NCBI RefSeq assembly: GCF_000524195.1
Contig: NW_020170428.1
Span: 214,722-278,721, forward strand
DNA length: 64,000 nt
From: Echinococcus granulosus
Taxonomy: Eukaryota > Platyhelminthes > Cestoda > Cyclophyllidea > Taeniidae
Direction of reading: 5' to 3'
Position 1 is the stretch's first letter; the number at the start of each line of letters is the position of its first letter. A model generated the notes under the pieces. It ran no database searches. It was not told the origin of the DNA and saw only the letters and a program-made list of their open reading frames with translations. Position numbers and translations under genes: made by a program. Of this stretch, positions 49,601 to 61,960 are shown one piece after another.

Positions 49601-52600
49601 TCCTAACATCCGCTTTTTAAGATGCCACTTTGCCGGTGTTGCATACCTTCACCCACCACATTGCCACGTCCATCTCCACCTCGGTGTGGCGACTGGCGCT
49701 CTTTTCTCAAAGGCCGACGGCCCTATCAGATACGGTGGCATTCACATGATGCCTTTGTTGTCACCAGTGTGTCCAGTAGAAGTGCAGACTCGCCTTAGAA
49801 TCATCCATGTGTAAACACCTTTGTTTACAAGATGACACTCTCCAGTGGAATGTAGTTGGACAGAGGACGACCTTCATCATTCACTCTTGAAGGCACCTCA
49901 GTGCTCGTGTTTTGCGCTAACGTGTGACGAAATTTGGCTGTCAAGTGGCGACACTTTCTAGAAGTCTGCTACACGGTAACGCCCATGGCTGTGGTGAAGG
50001 CTGCGAATTCTCCAGATTACGTCAAGTCTACTATTTTGATCAGTAAATATCGGGAATGCCAGCGTCTACAACTAGGCTGACATAGCTTTAGGATATTAGG
50101 GGAAAACTCAAGGTTGCTGATGGACTCCTGATGTATGAGTCATGGAATTCAAGCTGGGTGCCCTTTAGACCCTACTTTGTTTTTTGGGTATAGCCCTCAG
50201 GCAACGTGGTCAATTTATCACCGGCGAAGAAGTTGCGCCGGTAAAAGTACTGCCTGGTGAAAGCTCACGGTTGTTTTGGGTTTAATTTACTCGTCGACTT
50301 AGCGGATGAAAATGATTTTTACAGTATCGCTGAAAAAAAAATTTCCACTGAATGAATCAATGTCATGGACGGGCATAAAACAGACCCAAGTACGGGACAA
50401 CTTTGGGTGACTATTTACTCACGTATGACTAGTGTATATCTCAAAGGAGAGGTCACATTTATGAGAGGAAGGCCAAAAAATGCTCAGGAATTTCTTCGAT
50501 GAGACAATTACGACGGGCGGGAGTTGATTGGTCGAAGTGGCGATGGCGGGGGAGGTGAGCAAGCAGGTGGACGATTTTCATTGGTTAAAAAGATAAACCA
50601 AACCGCCTACACAGCAGCATCTCCGAAAAAAAGTAATAGACCACAGACTTTGGAAATCATCCCATACTACATGCGACCGCTTTATATCACTTAAAATAGG
50701 TGGCCAAATGTCTTCTACGAGTCTGTGTTTCGGAACAAATCCCCCAAAAACGCGCCGATCCCCTACGTGTGGGATTTTCGAACAAACTACGCCCACTTGG
50801 ACTGAAAGAACTTAAGTATTCCTGTTAATTGGCCTAGAAATGCCCTACCAATTGCACACACTTTACAGAAAACTTCCAAACACAGACATCCTCACATTGT
50901 GACAAGGCTAGAACCTTTCCCTTAACGCTCATTCTAATTCCTATTCCAACCTATGATAACATAAACAAGTAAAAAAAAATGATAAACACTGCTTTTCTTC
51001 TTTCTCCACCATGATTGGTGGAGTCGTCCCGATCTCTGGGCTTACAAATGATTAGCTGAGATACTGTTGAAATGACTACGACTTCTAAACCAGTATATTT
51101 AGTCATTTTTAAATAATTTTCCGTGTTACCACAGATTTTGTTATGGCTATGGATTCGGGTATTTTAATAGACCTAAGCCCTCCAAAAATGTTAAAAGAGT
51201 GTGACAGATTCTAGACGATGACAAAAAAGCCAATCAAAACGCACGTGGAGCGGGAAGAACGGTGGCCAGCCGCAATTCCGGATACCAGGCCTGTTTCCAC
51301 TTTAAGAAGGCTATCGTCTGCCTAATCACCTGCATCTCCAAAATGGTCAACTTCTCCATTACCACCTCCTCCCAATTGTCCCCCGTGCTGTGCCTTGGCG
51401 ACAAGGGCTGCTGGTGTAAAATTTGCTGTTTCTTAAGGCACAAAAAAGACAGTTACGGAAGACTTTGAGGGTTAATTTCACGAAGGTTAAGATGAAACAG
51501 CGAATGGATCATCCAGTAAATTCAGACTGTGATGTTCATAGTAGAATTTGGATCTCTTATTAATTCATTTAGTTCTCAAGCTCTCACCCGAGGTTTTCTG
51601 CTCAACATGAGGTTGTAGAGACTGTTTTGTACGGCCGCCATAGCCTCAGGCAGGGTGTTGATTGCTGTGCCATGACATATCCCCGAAATATGATCCACCA
51701 CTGCCTTTCGGATCATCTCACAAGTGTGGCCTGTGGCATTGATAGTACTCTGTAAAAGCCAATAAAGGGGAAACAGTTTGCAAAGGCAACTGAGTGGACA
51801 AAAAACTGATTTTATCCTCTCCAGTCCCGTTCCCCGGGGAGGCCATTGCCTGCGAAAATATGATTGGCTGGGAAATGTACGCGTTTGATTGGTTGACCTG
51901 ATCCAAATTGATTAGAACACGTCTTCTAGTATTTTTATGACTTTTAAGCAGGATTTTTATAATCGGTAATAGTGAGAATACTTTTACTCACGAAAGAAAG
52001 GTTAGAAACCTGTTTCCGGAGGTTCTCAATGTGACCGCTTATTTTCATCACCGAATTTTCGATCATTGCTCTGAAAACATACAAAAAAGTTTTGTTGTTC
52101 AAAAATTGTTCAGGGTTCCCTCCAAAAGATAACAACTAAAATATCTACATGACTTAATAGAAGAATGATCTTATTGGATTATTCAAAAATCAGTTTTTTT
52201 TCCTACAGGGTCGCAATGGCGGCTAAGAAAAAACTCTGGCAATGGGGTTCAAAAGGGAAGTTTGTTGCTAATAATGAAGTAATCTTTCACAGTAAAATGG
52301 GACATATTGAGGCTTACTTGTCAGGAATACGTGTGTCACTAGCGTAGGCCGTGTGAAGATTCAGTTTTCGAGTCTTGTCTTCAACCTAGATTAAATATTT
52401 TTAAAAAAGAATTTATTTCAATTTGCCAGGTGGAATAAAATACTAGCGTAGGAGAAAAAGAGAACATGAAAGCATCGGTAATTGGTAAGGTATGGAGGAT
52501 ATTAGGTGTTACCAACCGTACCGAAGGAAGAAAGTACTCCTGTGCACTGAAGGCCTCCAAAACTAAACGTGCGGTTGACCCCGTTCGACAGCAGTCCCGA

Positions 52601-55600
52601 ATATACTCATGATCACAAAGTCGGGCATGACTAGGGGGCAAAAATCAGTCAAAAATTCCTCCACCAATTCAATTTGAGCTTTAAGGTCAAATCGATAACT
52701 CAAGCAATCAGAACAGAGTCCGGAAATTTTGCCATTTCAAAGAAACTATTTAGCTAAGATAGTCACTGAAGAAATCAGGTGTTAAAAGTTCATCAAAATA
52801 TGAGACAACATCTCTAATTACCAAATCACGAGATGATGTGAGTAAGTACATCTCTTTTTTGGTGCAAAAATGAGTAAGTTTTCTGGATTAACAAATACCA
52901 GTTAGACAAATCAGGCTGAGGAGGAGTCAAAGTGCTCTTTTTAAGAAAAATAGCAGATGGAGTTGGGAGGGAGAGAGGAGGAGGAGGATGAGGGGAGGAA
53001 AACTTACGGATGCAGAAGATCGGTGCGTCCACATATCCGAAGACAGTACTCAGAGGATTTGAGGGGTTTTTCAGTACCGTAGGCTCGCTCAAGACATTCT
53101 TTTACCAGTGTGGAGACAACCTTTGTGGCTGAATCGGGAAAAAAAATTGGTAATGGGTACGGCTATGGTTTTTCTGTCCTCCCTCTATCTCTGCCCAAGG
53201 GATGTCTGTAAAATGATAGGAGGGGATCGAAAAGGAGTGGCGCCACTGGCCATGAGAGGCAGGAGGCGCTCGAAGCGTTTATTCTACAAAACAGAAGTGA
53301 AGCCGAAGGTCTGGTAGTTAAAGCCAAATGTCATGCGAAGAGAAGGAGGGTATTGGATCCACCCTCAAGGATCCCACCCACGACACAGAGTTGAGCAATC
53401 AAACAACTGTGACAACACATTATAAAATTAGATATTTTTCAACAAGCTTGAGATATATTTGGAGTTTCTACTCCACGTGGCGCATTCATCTTTGAACTGC
53501 GTCAAGTAAGAGAGGATATGACAATGACTAGTCCTACATACAATGATATACGATAACTTCTGTCCCTTTTTTTCTCCACTAGATCATCATTACTCTCCGA
53601 TTTAATTTATGACACAAAAAGAGAGAGAGAGAGTGCATGTGCATTTGCGGTGAGAATAAGTTTGACGAGGGCGGTATCAGAGCGCACACATTAAACAATG
53701 ACAATACAATAACGAAAGTACACATAATACCGCCGTATTAAGACAAGAACGGTGGGGAAGGCGACAGAGAAGACCAGATGGCTTTCCGCGATAAAGCATC
53801 AGTCTAAGATCGCCCTCTTTTACCTCCCGTAATGCCCCACATGGTCCCTGTTGCCTACTTAAACCACCCAATCAACGATTGCTCCAGCCTAATCGATACT
53901 TTGGAATGAGTCGTCTCTGCTACTTCCTGTGCCTAGACTTCAAGCACGCTTGATAGACTACACTTTCACGGAGGTGGAGGGCACTAGTCGCACTTCCACG
54001 TTGAGGAGACGTGATGAATTAAACCTGTGGAGGCAAGTGGTTGTTGAAGAGGCACGTCCACACGTCCAGGCTAGCCTGAGATTCATCGACATGTCCACGA
54101 ATCAATCCGTCTACATCACATTCATTCAATCACTGAGGTGAATGGGGAAGTTGAGACAGGCGCACCTCCTGAGTTGGAGGGCGATGATGAAGTGGGCATC
54201 CGTGGACATCTCTCCACACCCCAAATATGGCAAGCTTGATAAAGCAGTGAGGCGACTCACGTTCACAGATGGTTTGGATCCTCTCCTTCAACCAATTGCG
54301 CACGGTGTCGATGTAGCGATTGCAGAAGTAGGCGGGCATTGGAATGTAGATTTTGAGATCGATATTATCCAATCCATCTGGTCCGGGCACGGCAACGAAA
54401 GCAGTCTGTGGCATTCGATCAACGATGACTAGAAGGCCAGGATTTATGTGCCAATCATCGTGTAGTGAATCCTTGATATTATATCGAAGGCAGTAGCTTG
54501 ATGCGCTTCCATAGATGGCATCAAAGATGTAGGCATTGAGAGAGACCGGAGGTTGAGGTGCTGGCAGACTCTCCAAGCCCACGGAAAAGGGAGTGGGAAA
54601 AGTATTCTTCGTTCCAGGCAGCCATGGTGTGCAGCTGTAGGAGAAGTATCCATGGATTAGACACCTGATTGACAAATCAACTTTCTAGAGGCAAGGTCTG
54701 ACCCCCCACAAACCTTTTACACGCTAATAACGGGTCCTATTCCCAAAGCGCAGACGCATTTTCGACTTCTCGCGTAGAAGGCCAAATATACATCGTCAGA
54801 CATAAGAGTGGTGATTTTATATCTGCTAGGTAAGCAGACTGAAGTCTGACAGTTGTTGGGCGATCGGAATAGTTTATAGAGGGGTTCGAGAAAGAGAGAG
54901 AATGGTGTGCCCCTGCTTTGTCGTCTCATCGAGCCGGTTGAAGTAGGAAAGAAGATTTACCATTAACAACCTTTCACCATCGACAACGTGGAGATCGGAG
55001 TGCCAAAAACATGGACTGATGACGCAACAACAACTTTTTGCACATACACCAAAATGAAAAGAGAAATTTGTGTAGAATCGGTGGGCAAATGTGTGGCAGC
55101 CTCATGCCTCAATTGATGACAGGCGAGAGGCTACAAAACCTACCGATTTTTGCTTCCTTTTTCTCATGCACTTCAATCCAACACGCCTTTTGTGCTTTTT
55201 GCACTTCAGAATTCTACGGGTGTTGCTCGCCTATACGCAAACGGTCTGTTTGCTCACCACCCCACTACCTCATGCCGAGAAGACTGCTAAGACTATCCAC
55301 CAGGCGTCGTTGCATTACCTGACAGAGTGCGTTTTCTCTACTCGGCATGAGAAGGTATAAAACAGGACCTTTTTATCCCACAGAGCTTCATCTTCAGAAG
55401 ACTTCATGCTGAAATGTAGGATGCGTCTAATTTACTTCACCAAATTCCAGTAAGAGGGTGTTACCGTAAGATGGAGAAGAATCAGATGATTGAAAATTAA
55501 ATCTGAGAGGGGTGCAATACTGGCTAGCAGTTCGTCCCCTCAAAACCTGAAGGGTTCATTACTATTCACAAATTAGGAAGACTCGAGCGTGTGCCTAGAT

Positions 55601-56731
55601 AAAAACACCTCGTGAAATTTTTTCCCGACTTCCTGGTGGTAACAGATCACACCTTAACTTGGTACTGACGAAGAATGAAACAGAGTTAACACAAAAGTGT
55701 TTTGTCTAAGCCACATAGGCTTTTAATTCTCATGAATGAATATATCGTGTCTGTCAATCATAACGGGGTCCATCTGCATTTATTCATGTTGTCTGTGAAG
55801 GTGAGGCACTTAAACATCTGGCGTGTCAAAAAAATGTAACTCACTTTTCAACAGCTTTGGCGAAATTCAGAAGACTCGTATCAATGGTAATATTTGCTTG
55901 AAGAGGAGAAAAATTCTGAGGTTTTTGCTAGAAGAGAAAAAAACCGAAGTAAGAAACTTTAGTAGACAGTTTGAGAATGGGTGCAAAAGAGCAGGCGAAC
56001 TTTAACAAAGTCTCGATTCATCGTATGTGCTGTTAGCATGTGCGACTGTGCACAGATGAGCATGAAAAAATTGAGATGAGTGACTTTTGGCAGATTTGAA
56101 CCATTTAAAACACAAGGTGTCGCTAGTCCTCGAGTCGCATTGGCGCAGTTGATGAGGGGCTAGTGACGTAAACAAACTAACAGCTTTAAAAAATGATTTA
56201 GGATCTTACCACACGTAGCTATCCAACCAATGCCCCCAAGGCTAATTCAATTAGGATACATCTAAGTCTTCAAAGGTTAGTCAGAAAATTGAAGTATTTA
56301 AAGGCATACTAAAAGCGAATTCCTTGAAAGAGTGCAGTGAATACCTGTGGTTTCACTTCAGGATTCGAAGTTGATCGAACAGTTGTCAGGTTGGGCAGGG
56401 CAGACGAATGTGAAAGTGAACTCTTTTTGCTTAATTTGTCAGATAAGGCATACTCTTCCAGCTCGCCCCAAATAGCATCTTTATCAAATATGCCACCAAG
56501 TCTGTTGTTACAAGTTTGATAGCACTGATCCACAGACTGATTTGTTTCTAGAGACTGATTGTGCTGTAGGGTTCGTCTGAGAGGCTGGCGTAGGGTTTTG
56601 GAAAATGCATTATCCTTCTTCTTCAAATCAAAAAGGGGATCAAATTCTTCAAGAACACTTGTTTTCGGAGAGTTTGCACGCACATTTTCTGAGTCCGTAA
56701 ACGCAATGAGATCGTCTGAGAGGCTAGACAT
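40646..56731 (-). CDS. PIK3C2: class II phosphoinositide 3-kinase (PI3K-C2)
   Basis: About 16 kb, many exons. Phase-checked exons: 56345-56731 (N-terminal, likely), 45292-45384, 44576-44719, 44306-44431, 43970-44139, 43675-43870, 43223-43329, 43119-43179, 42310-42370, 42018-42215, 41724-41799, 41411-41586, 41182-41310 and 40646-40852. Domains in order: N-terminal disordered region; Ras-binding region (exons around 54.3 and 52.5 kb); C2 (48.4-47.6 kb, GWVNVPIFDANGRLR); helical (47.3-47.1 and 46.5 kb); kinase (CIFK with catalytic Lys, VGDDLQMD, IEPVPDSETLR, VLGLGDRHNDNIM, HIDFAKVFG, SPFILTPDM); PX (FKFEIQPENKNP); C-terminal C2 (NSPKFNEK, DVILIFTARQ). PX plus C2 after the kinase defines class II, which makes PI3P and PI(3,4)P2 on endosomal and plasma membranes. 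DFG reads DFA and DDLRQD reads DDLQMD. The junction near 46.3 kb and exons between 43.1 and 42.4 kb were not resolved. Confidence 0.9.
43970..44139 (-). other. PI3K catalytic-loop exon with DFA
   Basis: The frame reads GDRHNDNIM then HIDFAKVFG. The catalytic Asp, His and Asn of the loop are intact, but the Gly of the activation-segment DFG is Ala (codon GCC). The exon begins after TTTTCCAG and ends at G before GTGTGT, phase 2, joining cleanly to 43675-43870. Confidence 0.85.
48946..49460 (+). repeat. inverted (antisense) partial duplicate of a PI3K exon and its intron
   Basis: Runs antisense to the host gene, inside one of its introns, and matches the reverse complement of 53890-54435. The exon part keeps an open frame (IVDRDAFAAVPGPGG, then HIPMPAYFCNRY and DTVRDKLKKRTQ) and the GTGAGT donor. 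It has a small in-frame deletion and several substitutions. The intron part also aligns, down to GTGCTTGAAGTCTAGGCA. It is probably a non-functional fragment, though the open frame is preserved. Confidence 0.8.
49461..50560. other. PI3K intronic stretch with no exon recognised
   Basis: About 1.1 kb following the antisense duplicate. No coding segment or repeat was identified. Confidence 0.4.
53890..54435 (-). repeat. source arm of the inverted PI3K duplication
   Basis: Contains the 3' part of the presumed functional Ras-binding-region exon (IYIPMPAYFCNRYIDTVRN, ending before GTGAGT at about 54261) and about 370 bp of the following intron. The arms are about 4.4 kb apart. Confidence 0.8.
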
Positions 56732-57669
56732 TCTCTGAAATCAATTCCAAAACAGAGCGATTCCAAAAGGCATAATTTTTGAGCGATGAACCAAAGAACG
56801 AGGTATTTATAAGTGTCCTTGGACTTGTTTGATGATTGGTTGTGCGAAAAACGAGAAGGCATGAGTTATTTCAGATTTACATAAATATTTTAGCAAATAA
56901 AGGCTGAGAGGATCTTTGATGTGGTAAAGTTCGAACAAGTAAGTATAAATGTGACCATATTTTGCAGATATGCTGCAGACGAAGAGAAATATAATTTACA
57001 TCGCGGAACTCAAAATGCTGTGGCGATTTGGGGTAAGCATTCTAAAGAGCTATTTAAGTAAGGGCACTATATCTATAATTGAAAACTGCAGAGCCCCTCC
57101 CTGATCAGCCACAGAGGCTCTGCACATTGCACCTACACTCAGCAGCATGTGCGCCAATACCAGCCAATGGCACGTAAGCCCCCCTGGAAGCCTGCAGGCG
57201 CCACACAAGTGAGATAATTTAACCAATCACTGCTGAAACATGACAAGGAAGAAACAGCAATATGCCCAAAATGTATTGCAGACTGGTACGAAGTAGCCAA
57301 TTTTGCTACTTATTATTTGAAAAAAGATCATGGGGTGTATTTAAAGTATAACATAGTATCAACGTGATACTGTGTCGCTTTTTTTAAAAACCTTTTAAAA
57401 AGAGAGGTTGCAACAGAGATTGTCTTGCCAAAGTCATGCAATAACAAAAGAATGCAAAAGATTGCAAAATAGGTATTCGCTTGTGTAACGTGTGAATACA
57501 CGCTTTAATAATGTATATTTTGCAAGCAATTACTAGATTTTAAATCTTCAAACAATATTAGGTTAAAATTTACTCTTTTAATTCTTTTATGTGTTCATAA
57601 CGGTCCACCTTGTACGCGCGCTGATGAATTTTCGTGGTTGTTGTGCTTCTGCGTTTTGATGTATGAAAT
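56732..57669. promoter_or_regulatory. divergent intergenic region, PI3K / DDX23
   Basis: 938 bp between head-to-head genes, so it should hold both promoters or a shared bidirectional one. AT-rich, with no confidently assigned core element. GATTTCAG lies three bases before the PI3K ATG on the minus strand. Confidence 0.4.
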
Positions 57670-60600
57670 ATGTCTGAGCTTGTAACTTCTCCTCCCAAAT
57701 TAGTGCAAAATCCTGAAGAATTCCCAAAACCCAAGAAAAAGAAAAGTAAGAGCACTGATGAAGAACGCCGCAAGCACAAAGAAGAAAAGAAGAAGCGTAA
57801 ACTAGAGAAGAAGCAACGCAAGGAGGAAAAAAGAAAGAGGAAGGAGGAACGGCGCAAACTAAGGGAAGAAAAGGGTTCAACGAAAACATTAGACAAGTTG
57901 AGCAAAGCCAAACCTGGTATCAGGGATGATTGTCGCAAATTTCCACGATCTGAAGCGTAATATTTTTTTCTCTATATTTATTTAGGTGTAGCCTCAAAAA
58001 GGATAGGAAAGATCGCGAGAATGGTGAACCACCAGCAAAAATACCTAAATTGGAACCCGCCGAAGTCAAGCCTGAAGAGGAAGAAAAGGAGTCTGAGGTA
58101 AATCCTCTCGCCAAGGTCCCAGTTTCTTTGGAAGAACTTATACAAAGGAAAGAAGCTGCGGATGCTGAACTGTCAAAACCGAAATTCATTTCACGAGAAG
58201 AAAGGGAAAAAATTGCCCTTCAACGACGTGAGGAGGCTATTCGAGAACAGAGAAAGCGTGCAACCGAAGAGCTCAGTAAACAAATTGAATACCTTTCAAA
58301 ATCCCGGGATGATTCCTCTAAATCAGACAGTCTGTCTCGTTACGATCGTGATTCGCACCGATCGCGAAGACGGCTTGATGAGTGGGATCGTCGATATCCC
58401 GAAAAAGGTCGAGATAGACGCTCTGAAGACGGCGGTGTCAACAAGGTGTCAGCTGCAGATAAAGTCCGAGAAGAAGAGGCCATTAAGGAGCGATATTTGG
58501 GTCAAAAACGTCTAACAAAACGCCGTCAACGCCGCCTTAATGAGCGTAAGTTCGTATTTGATTGGGATGCCAATGAGGACACGAGTCAAGACTACAACCC
58601 TCTTTATAAAGAAAAGCATCAAATCCAATTTTTCGGCAGAGGTCATATTGGCGGCATCGATATCAAGGTTGGTTTTAAATGCGTCAACTTTATATTCGTT
58701 TATTTTAGCAACAAAAACGCGAAATCGGGAAATTTTACTCTAAAATGTTGGAAAGTCGTCGTTCCGATACACAAAAGGAGCAGGAAAAGTAAGTCTCTTT
58801 GTGGGTAGATGATTATTTATCTCCTTTGTTTAGTAAACGTCTTTCTGGTTTGGCTAAACGCGAAGCGAAAGAGAAGTGGGATGATCGTCATTGGTCTGAG
58901 AAATCGCTCTCCGAGATGACTTATCGTGATTGGCGCATCTTTCGAGAGGATTACAACATCTCTACAAAGGGTGGAAACCTGCCCAACCCGATCCGTTCGT
59001 GGAAGGAGTCTGCGATTCACAAAGATCTTCTGGAAATTATTTACAAAGTAGGCTACTCTGAACCGACGGCAATTCAACGTCAGGCTATCCCTATTGGCCT
59101 ACAAAATCGTGATATTATTGGTATTGCTGAAACCGGTTCGGGTAAAACTCTTGCTTTCCTCGTCCCCTTATTGACGTGGATCCAAACCCTCCCGAAGTTA
59201 GTTCGTATGGAAGATACAGAACAAGGCCCCTATGCGTTGATCATGGCTCCTTCTCGCGAATTAGCTCAACAGATTGAGGAAGAAACTGTGAAATTCGGTG
59301 CCCCACTTGGTATCAAGACTGTCGCTGTGATCGGAGGTATTTCGAAGGAAGACCAAGCTTTAAAGCTGCGTATGGGTGCAGAGATTGTTATCGGCACTCC
59401 GGGTCGTCTTGTAGACGTCCTGGAGAGTCGTTACATTGTGCTTAATCAATGTACCTATGTGGTGCTAGACGAGGCCGATAAGATGATCGATATGGGCTTT
59501 GAACCCCATGTGAATAACATCTTGAGTTACCTCCCCGTAACCAACCAGAAGCCGGACTCAGAGGAAGCCGAACAAGATGATAAACTACTAGCCAATTTCT
59601 CCACCAAGCAGAAGTATAGACAGACGGTCATGTTCACTGCAACTATGCCGCCAGCGGTTGAACGACTCGCAAGATCCTATCTTCGGCGTCCGGCGACGGT
59701 GTATGTCGGAACTGCTGGTAAACCTACAGATCGTGTTGAACAGATTGTCTACATGGTACAGGAAAACGACAAACGGTAAGGGGAAACATCCTCTCTTTAA
59801 CCAAACTTTCTACTTATATCTGGCTAAGTGGCACCTCTCTATGCACCAATTTTTCTCTGTATCATTACAGCAAAAAGCTCTTGGAGATACTGAACGACGG
59901 AATCGAACCACCAGTGATCATCTTCGTGAATCAGAAGAAGGGTGCGGACATGTTGGCCAAGGGGTTGGAAAAGCTTGGCCACTCAGCGGTGGTGTTGCAC
60001 GGTGGAAAGGGTCAGGAGCATCGTGAGTATGCTCTCGCAAGTCTCAAATCGGGTCAAAAGGAAATTCTTGTGGCGACAGATGTGGCCGGTCGCGGTATTG
60101 ATATTAAGGATGTTTCCATGGTGATCAATTATGATATGGCGAAAACCATCGACGGTGAGTTATCTGACGATGTCCGTTTATGATTTACGAGCCTGCATGA
60201 TTTTGTTGTCAGTGTAGAGAGCATTCGAGAGGAGGAAACTTGGGGGATTGTGAGAAGGTTTGCGTGATGGCTAGGTGACCGAAATAGTGCGCTGTCATCT
60301 GTCATGCTTTAGATGTCGTCTGGTGAAGCCTTTTTCAGCCGTTATTAATCAGCATTAAGGCGAATTAGAATTAATTGCGGGACAGAATCGACTTCCCAAC
60401 GCAGACTCCCCCATGTGGTGCATCTCGTAGAGGCGCATCTTTTAAGGGCGGATGATGTTTTACAGCAGTAGGCTTTGAAGTGTCAGTCGACTTTTGTAAG
60501 GACGTTCATCTGAAAGCAAAATAGGCAAAGCAGTTCTTTGCATTGACTTTAGGATTTCCCTCTTCTGTTGCCCTTCATTAACCTCTAATCAATGCGTTGG

Positions 60601-61301
60601 AGGTCTGGTTGGGTTAATCTCCAGTGCTTTTGCCGAAGGGAGGTGTGCGGGATTTAAATTTTTACGGTTGTTTGGTCTTCAGACCCCCTCATTACTTGAA
60701 GCACTGGTGAAAGCGATTATATTCTTGCAGGCCTTCAAAGGTGTCGGCCGCATCTCACCGCACCGTCGCCACTGGAAGATGGTTTATTGTCAAGATTTAG
60801 AAGGCTTGCAAGATTATCAGCAACTGCCGTAAAGTTTTAGTCGTGGAGGAGTGAGGAGCCTGAGCATTCAAGTATATTTGGACCGAATTCACCGGAGGAT
60901 TTGTGTTTTTGAGATGATGGCAAGAAAACTAGTTGTGCCGTCACTATGACAACTTGGGGCCTGACACTTTTCTCTCCATCACTGATGTCTGCGGTAGTCA
61001 GTGGAGCCTATTCTTCAGCTTTCTCTAAGTTCATTAGTTTAAGACGCGATATTTCCACATTTCTCCTGCAGACTACGTTCACCGTATCGGCCGCACGGGC
61101 CGTGCAGGCAAGTCAGGCATAGCCGTCACCTTCCTCACCAAGGACGACACCGCAGTTTACTACGACCTCAAACAACTGCTGATCACTTCACCGGTATCCA
61201 CCTGTCCACCGGAATTGGCCAACCATCCAGACGCGCAGACGAAACCGGGCACGTTTGCGGCAAAGAAACGGAGGAATGATGAAACCGTCTATATTGCTTG
61301 A
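57670..61301 (+). CDS. DDX23: DDX23 / Prp28, U5 snRNP DEAD-box helicase, 832 aa
   Basis: Six exons join in phase: 57670-57956, 57992-58667, 58709-58788, 58834-59775, 59871-60154 and 61072-61301. The first 100 residues are Lys/Glu/Arg-rich coiled-coil-like sequence. Then come the DDX23-specific [19 protein letters not shown] and [10 protein letters not shown] blocks. Helicase motifs follow: Q motif [14 protein letters not shown], Walker [20 protein letters not shown] box [11 protein letters not shown] in place of [15 protein letters not shown] and [13 protein letters not shown]. The end, [14 protein letters not shown], is also DDX23-specific. Prp28 displaces U1 from the 5' splice site during spliceosome activation. 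Length is close to the 820 residues of the human protein. The first intron is 35 bp, or 29 bp if the earlier in-frame AG at 57985 is used; the next two are 41 and 45 bp. The last intron is 917 bp. Confidence 0.97.
60155..61071 (+). other. large last intron of DDX23
   Basis: 917 bp in a gene whose other introns are 29-95 bp. It starts GTGAGT and ends CCTGCAG. No embedded gene was recognised. Confidence 0.6.
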
Positions 61302-61554
61302 ATGGATTGATAATGTGTACATAGACGACTGTGTGTTCACGCACGCCAGTAAATTTGTCCGTCCTATTGTCCTTATTGTAAAATGTTGTTTTACCTTGAG
61401 AACACACTCTTGTCTTGTTAGAAGGACTGGAGAAAGTTTGTGGAGGGATCGGCCTTCGCCGTTACCTGCTTGTAGTGGACATGGATGGATGGGAATCGAC
61501 TGCTCTGAGACCACCGGAGGTGTAGGAAAGAAGCCCATCTGACCTGTTCAAGTG

Positions 61555-61960
61555 TTGCTCAAGAACCAGGAGGGTGTGCTCCGTCTGTGCACCGGTGTTC
61601 GGTTGTCGCACCGACCGATCTCTTGCCCTGACCGTCTGGTGAAAGCAGTTCCACTAGTTCGACAGATGGATGACACGTGGCACACGTTTGGGAGAAGGCC
61701 GCAGTTTCGCACTTTTACGCAATGCTGAGTATGCCGATGTCGCCAGAACTGGAGTGACATTCTGCACCCATCTAACGCGATTCAACTTGACGAGGGAGGG
61801 GAACAAGTTGAGACTTGTATACTGTCTTGACTAGATGATTGTCGTGACGAGTTTTTTTAATTCACAGGTGTCGTAGTGTAATGAGTGGATCGGACCTTCC
61901 AGTCAGAAGCCATGTGAATTCGTGGCAGTTCCTCCCTGTGGTAAACGCTGTCAGGGTTGC
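61555..61960 (+). repeat. left arm of imperfect inverted repeat
   Basis: Blocks such as GTGTGCTCCGTCTGTGCA, GACCGTCTGGTG, CACTAGTTCGAC, GGAGAA and ACGCAATGCTGAG recur, reverse-complemented and in order, at 63160-63345. GACGAGTTTTTTTAATTCACAG and CTTCCAGTC blocks match further in, with an insertion of about 100 bp in one arm. Confidence 0.7.
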
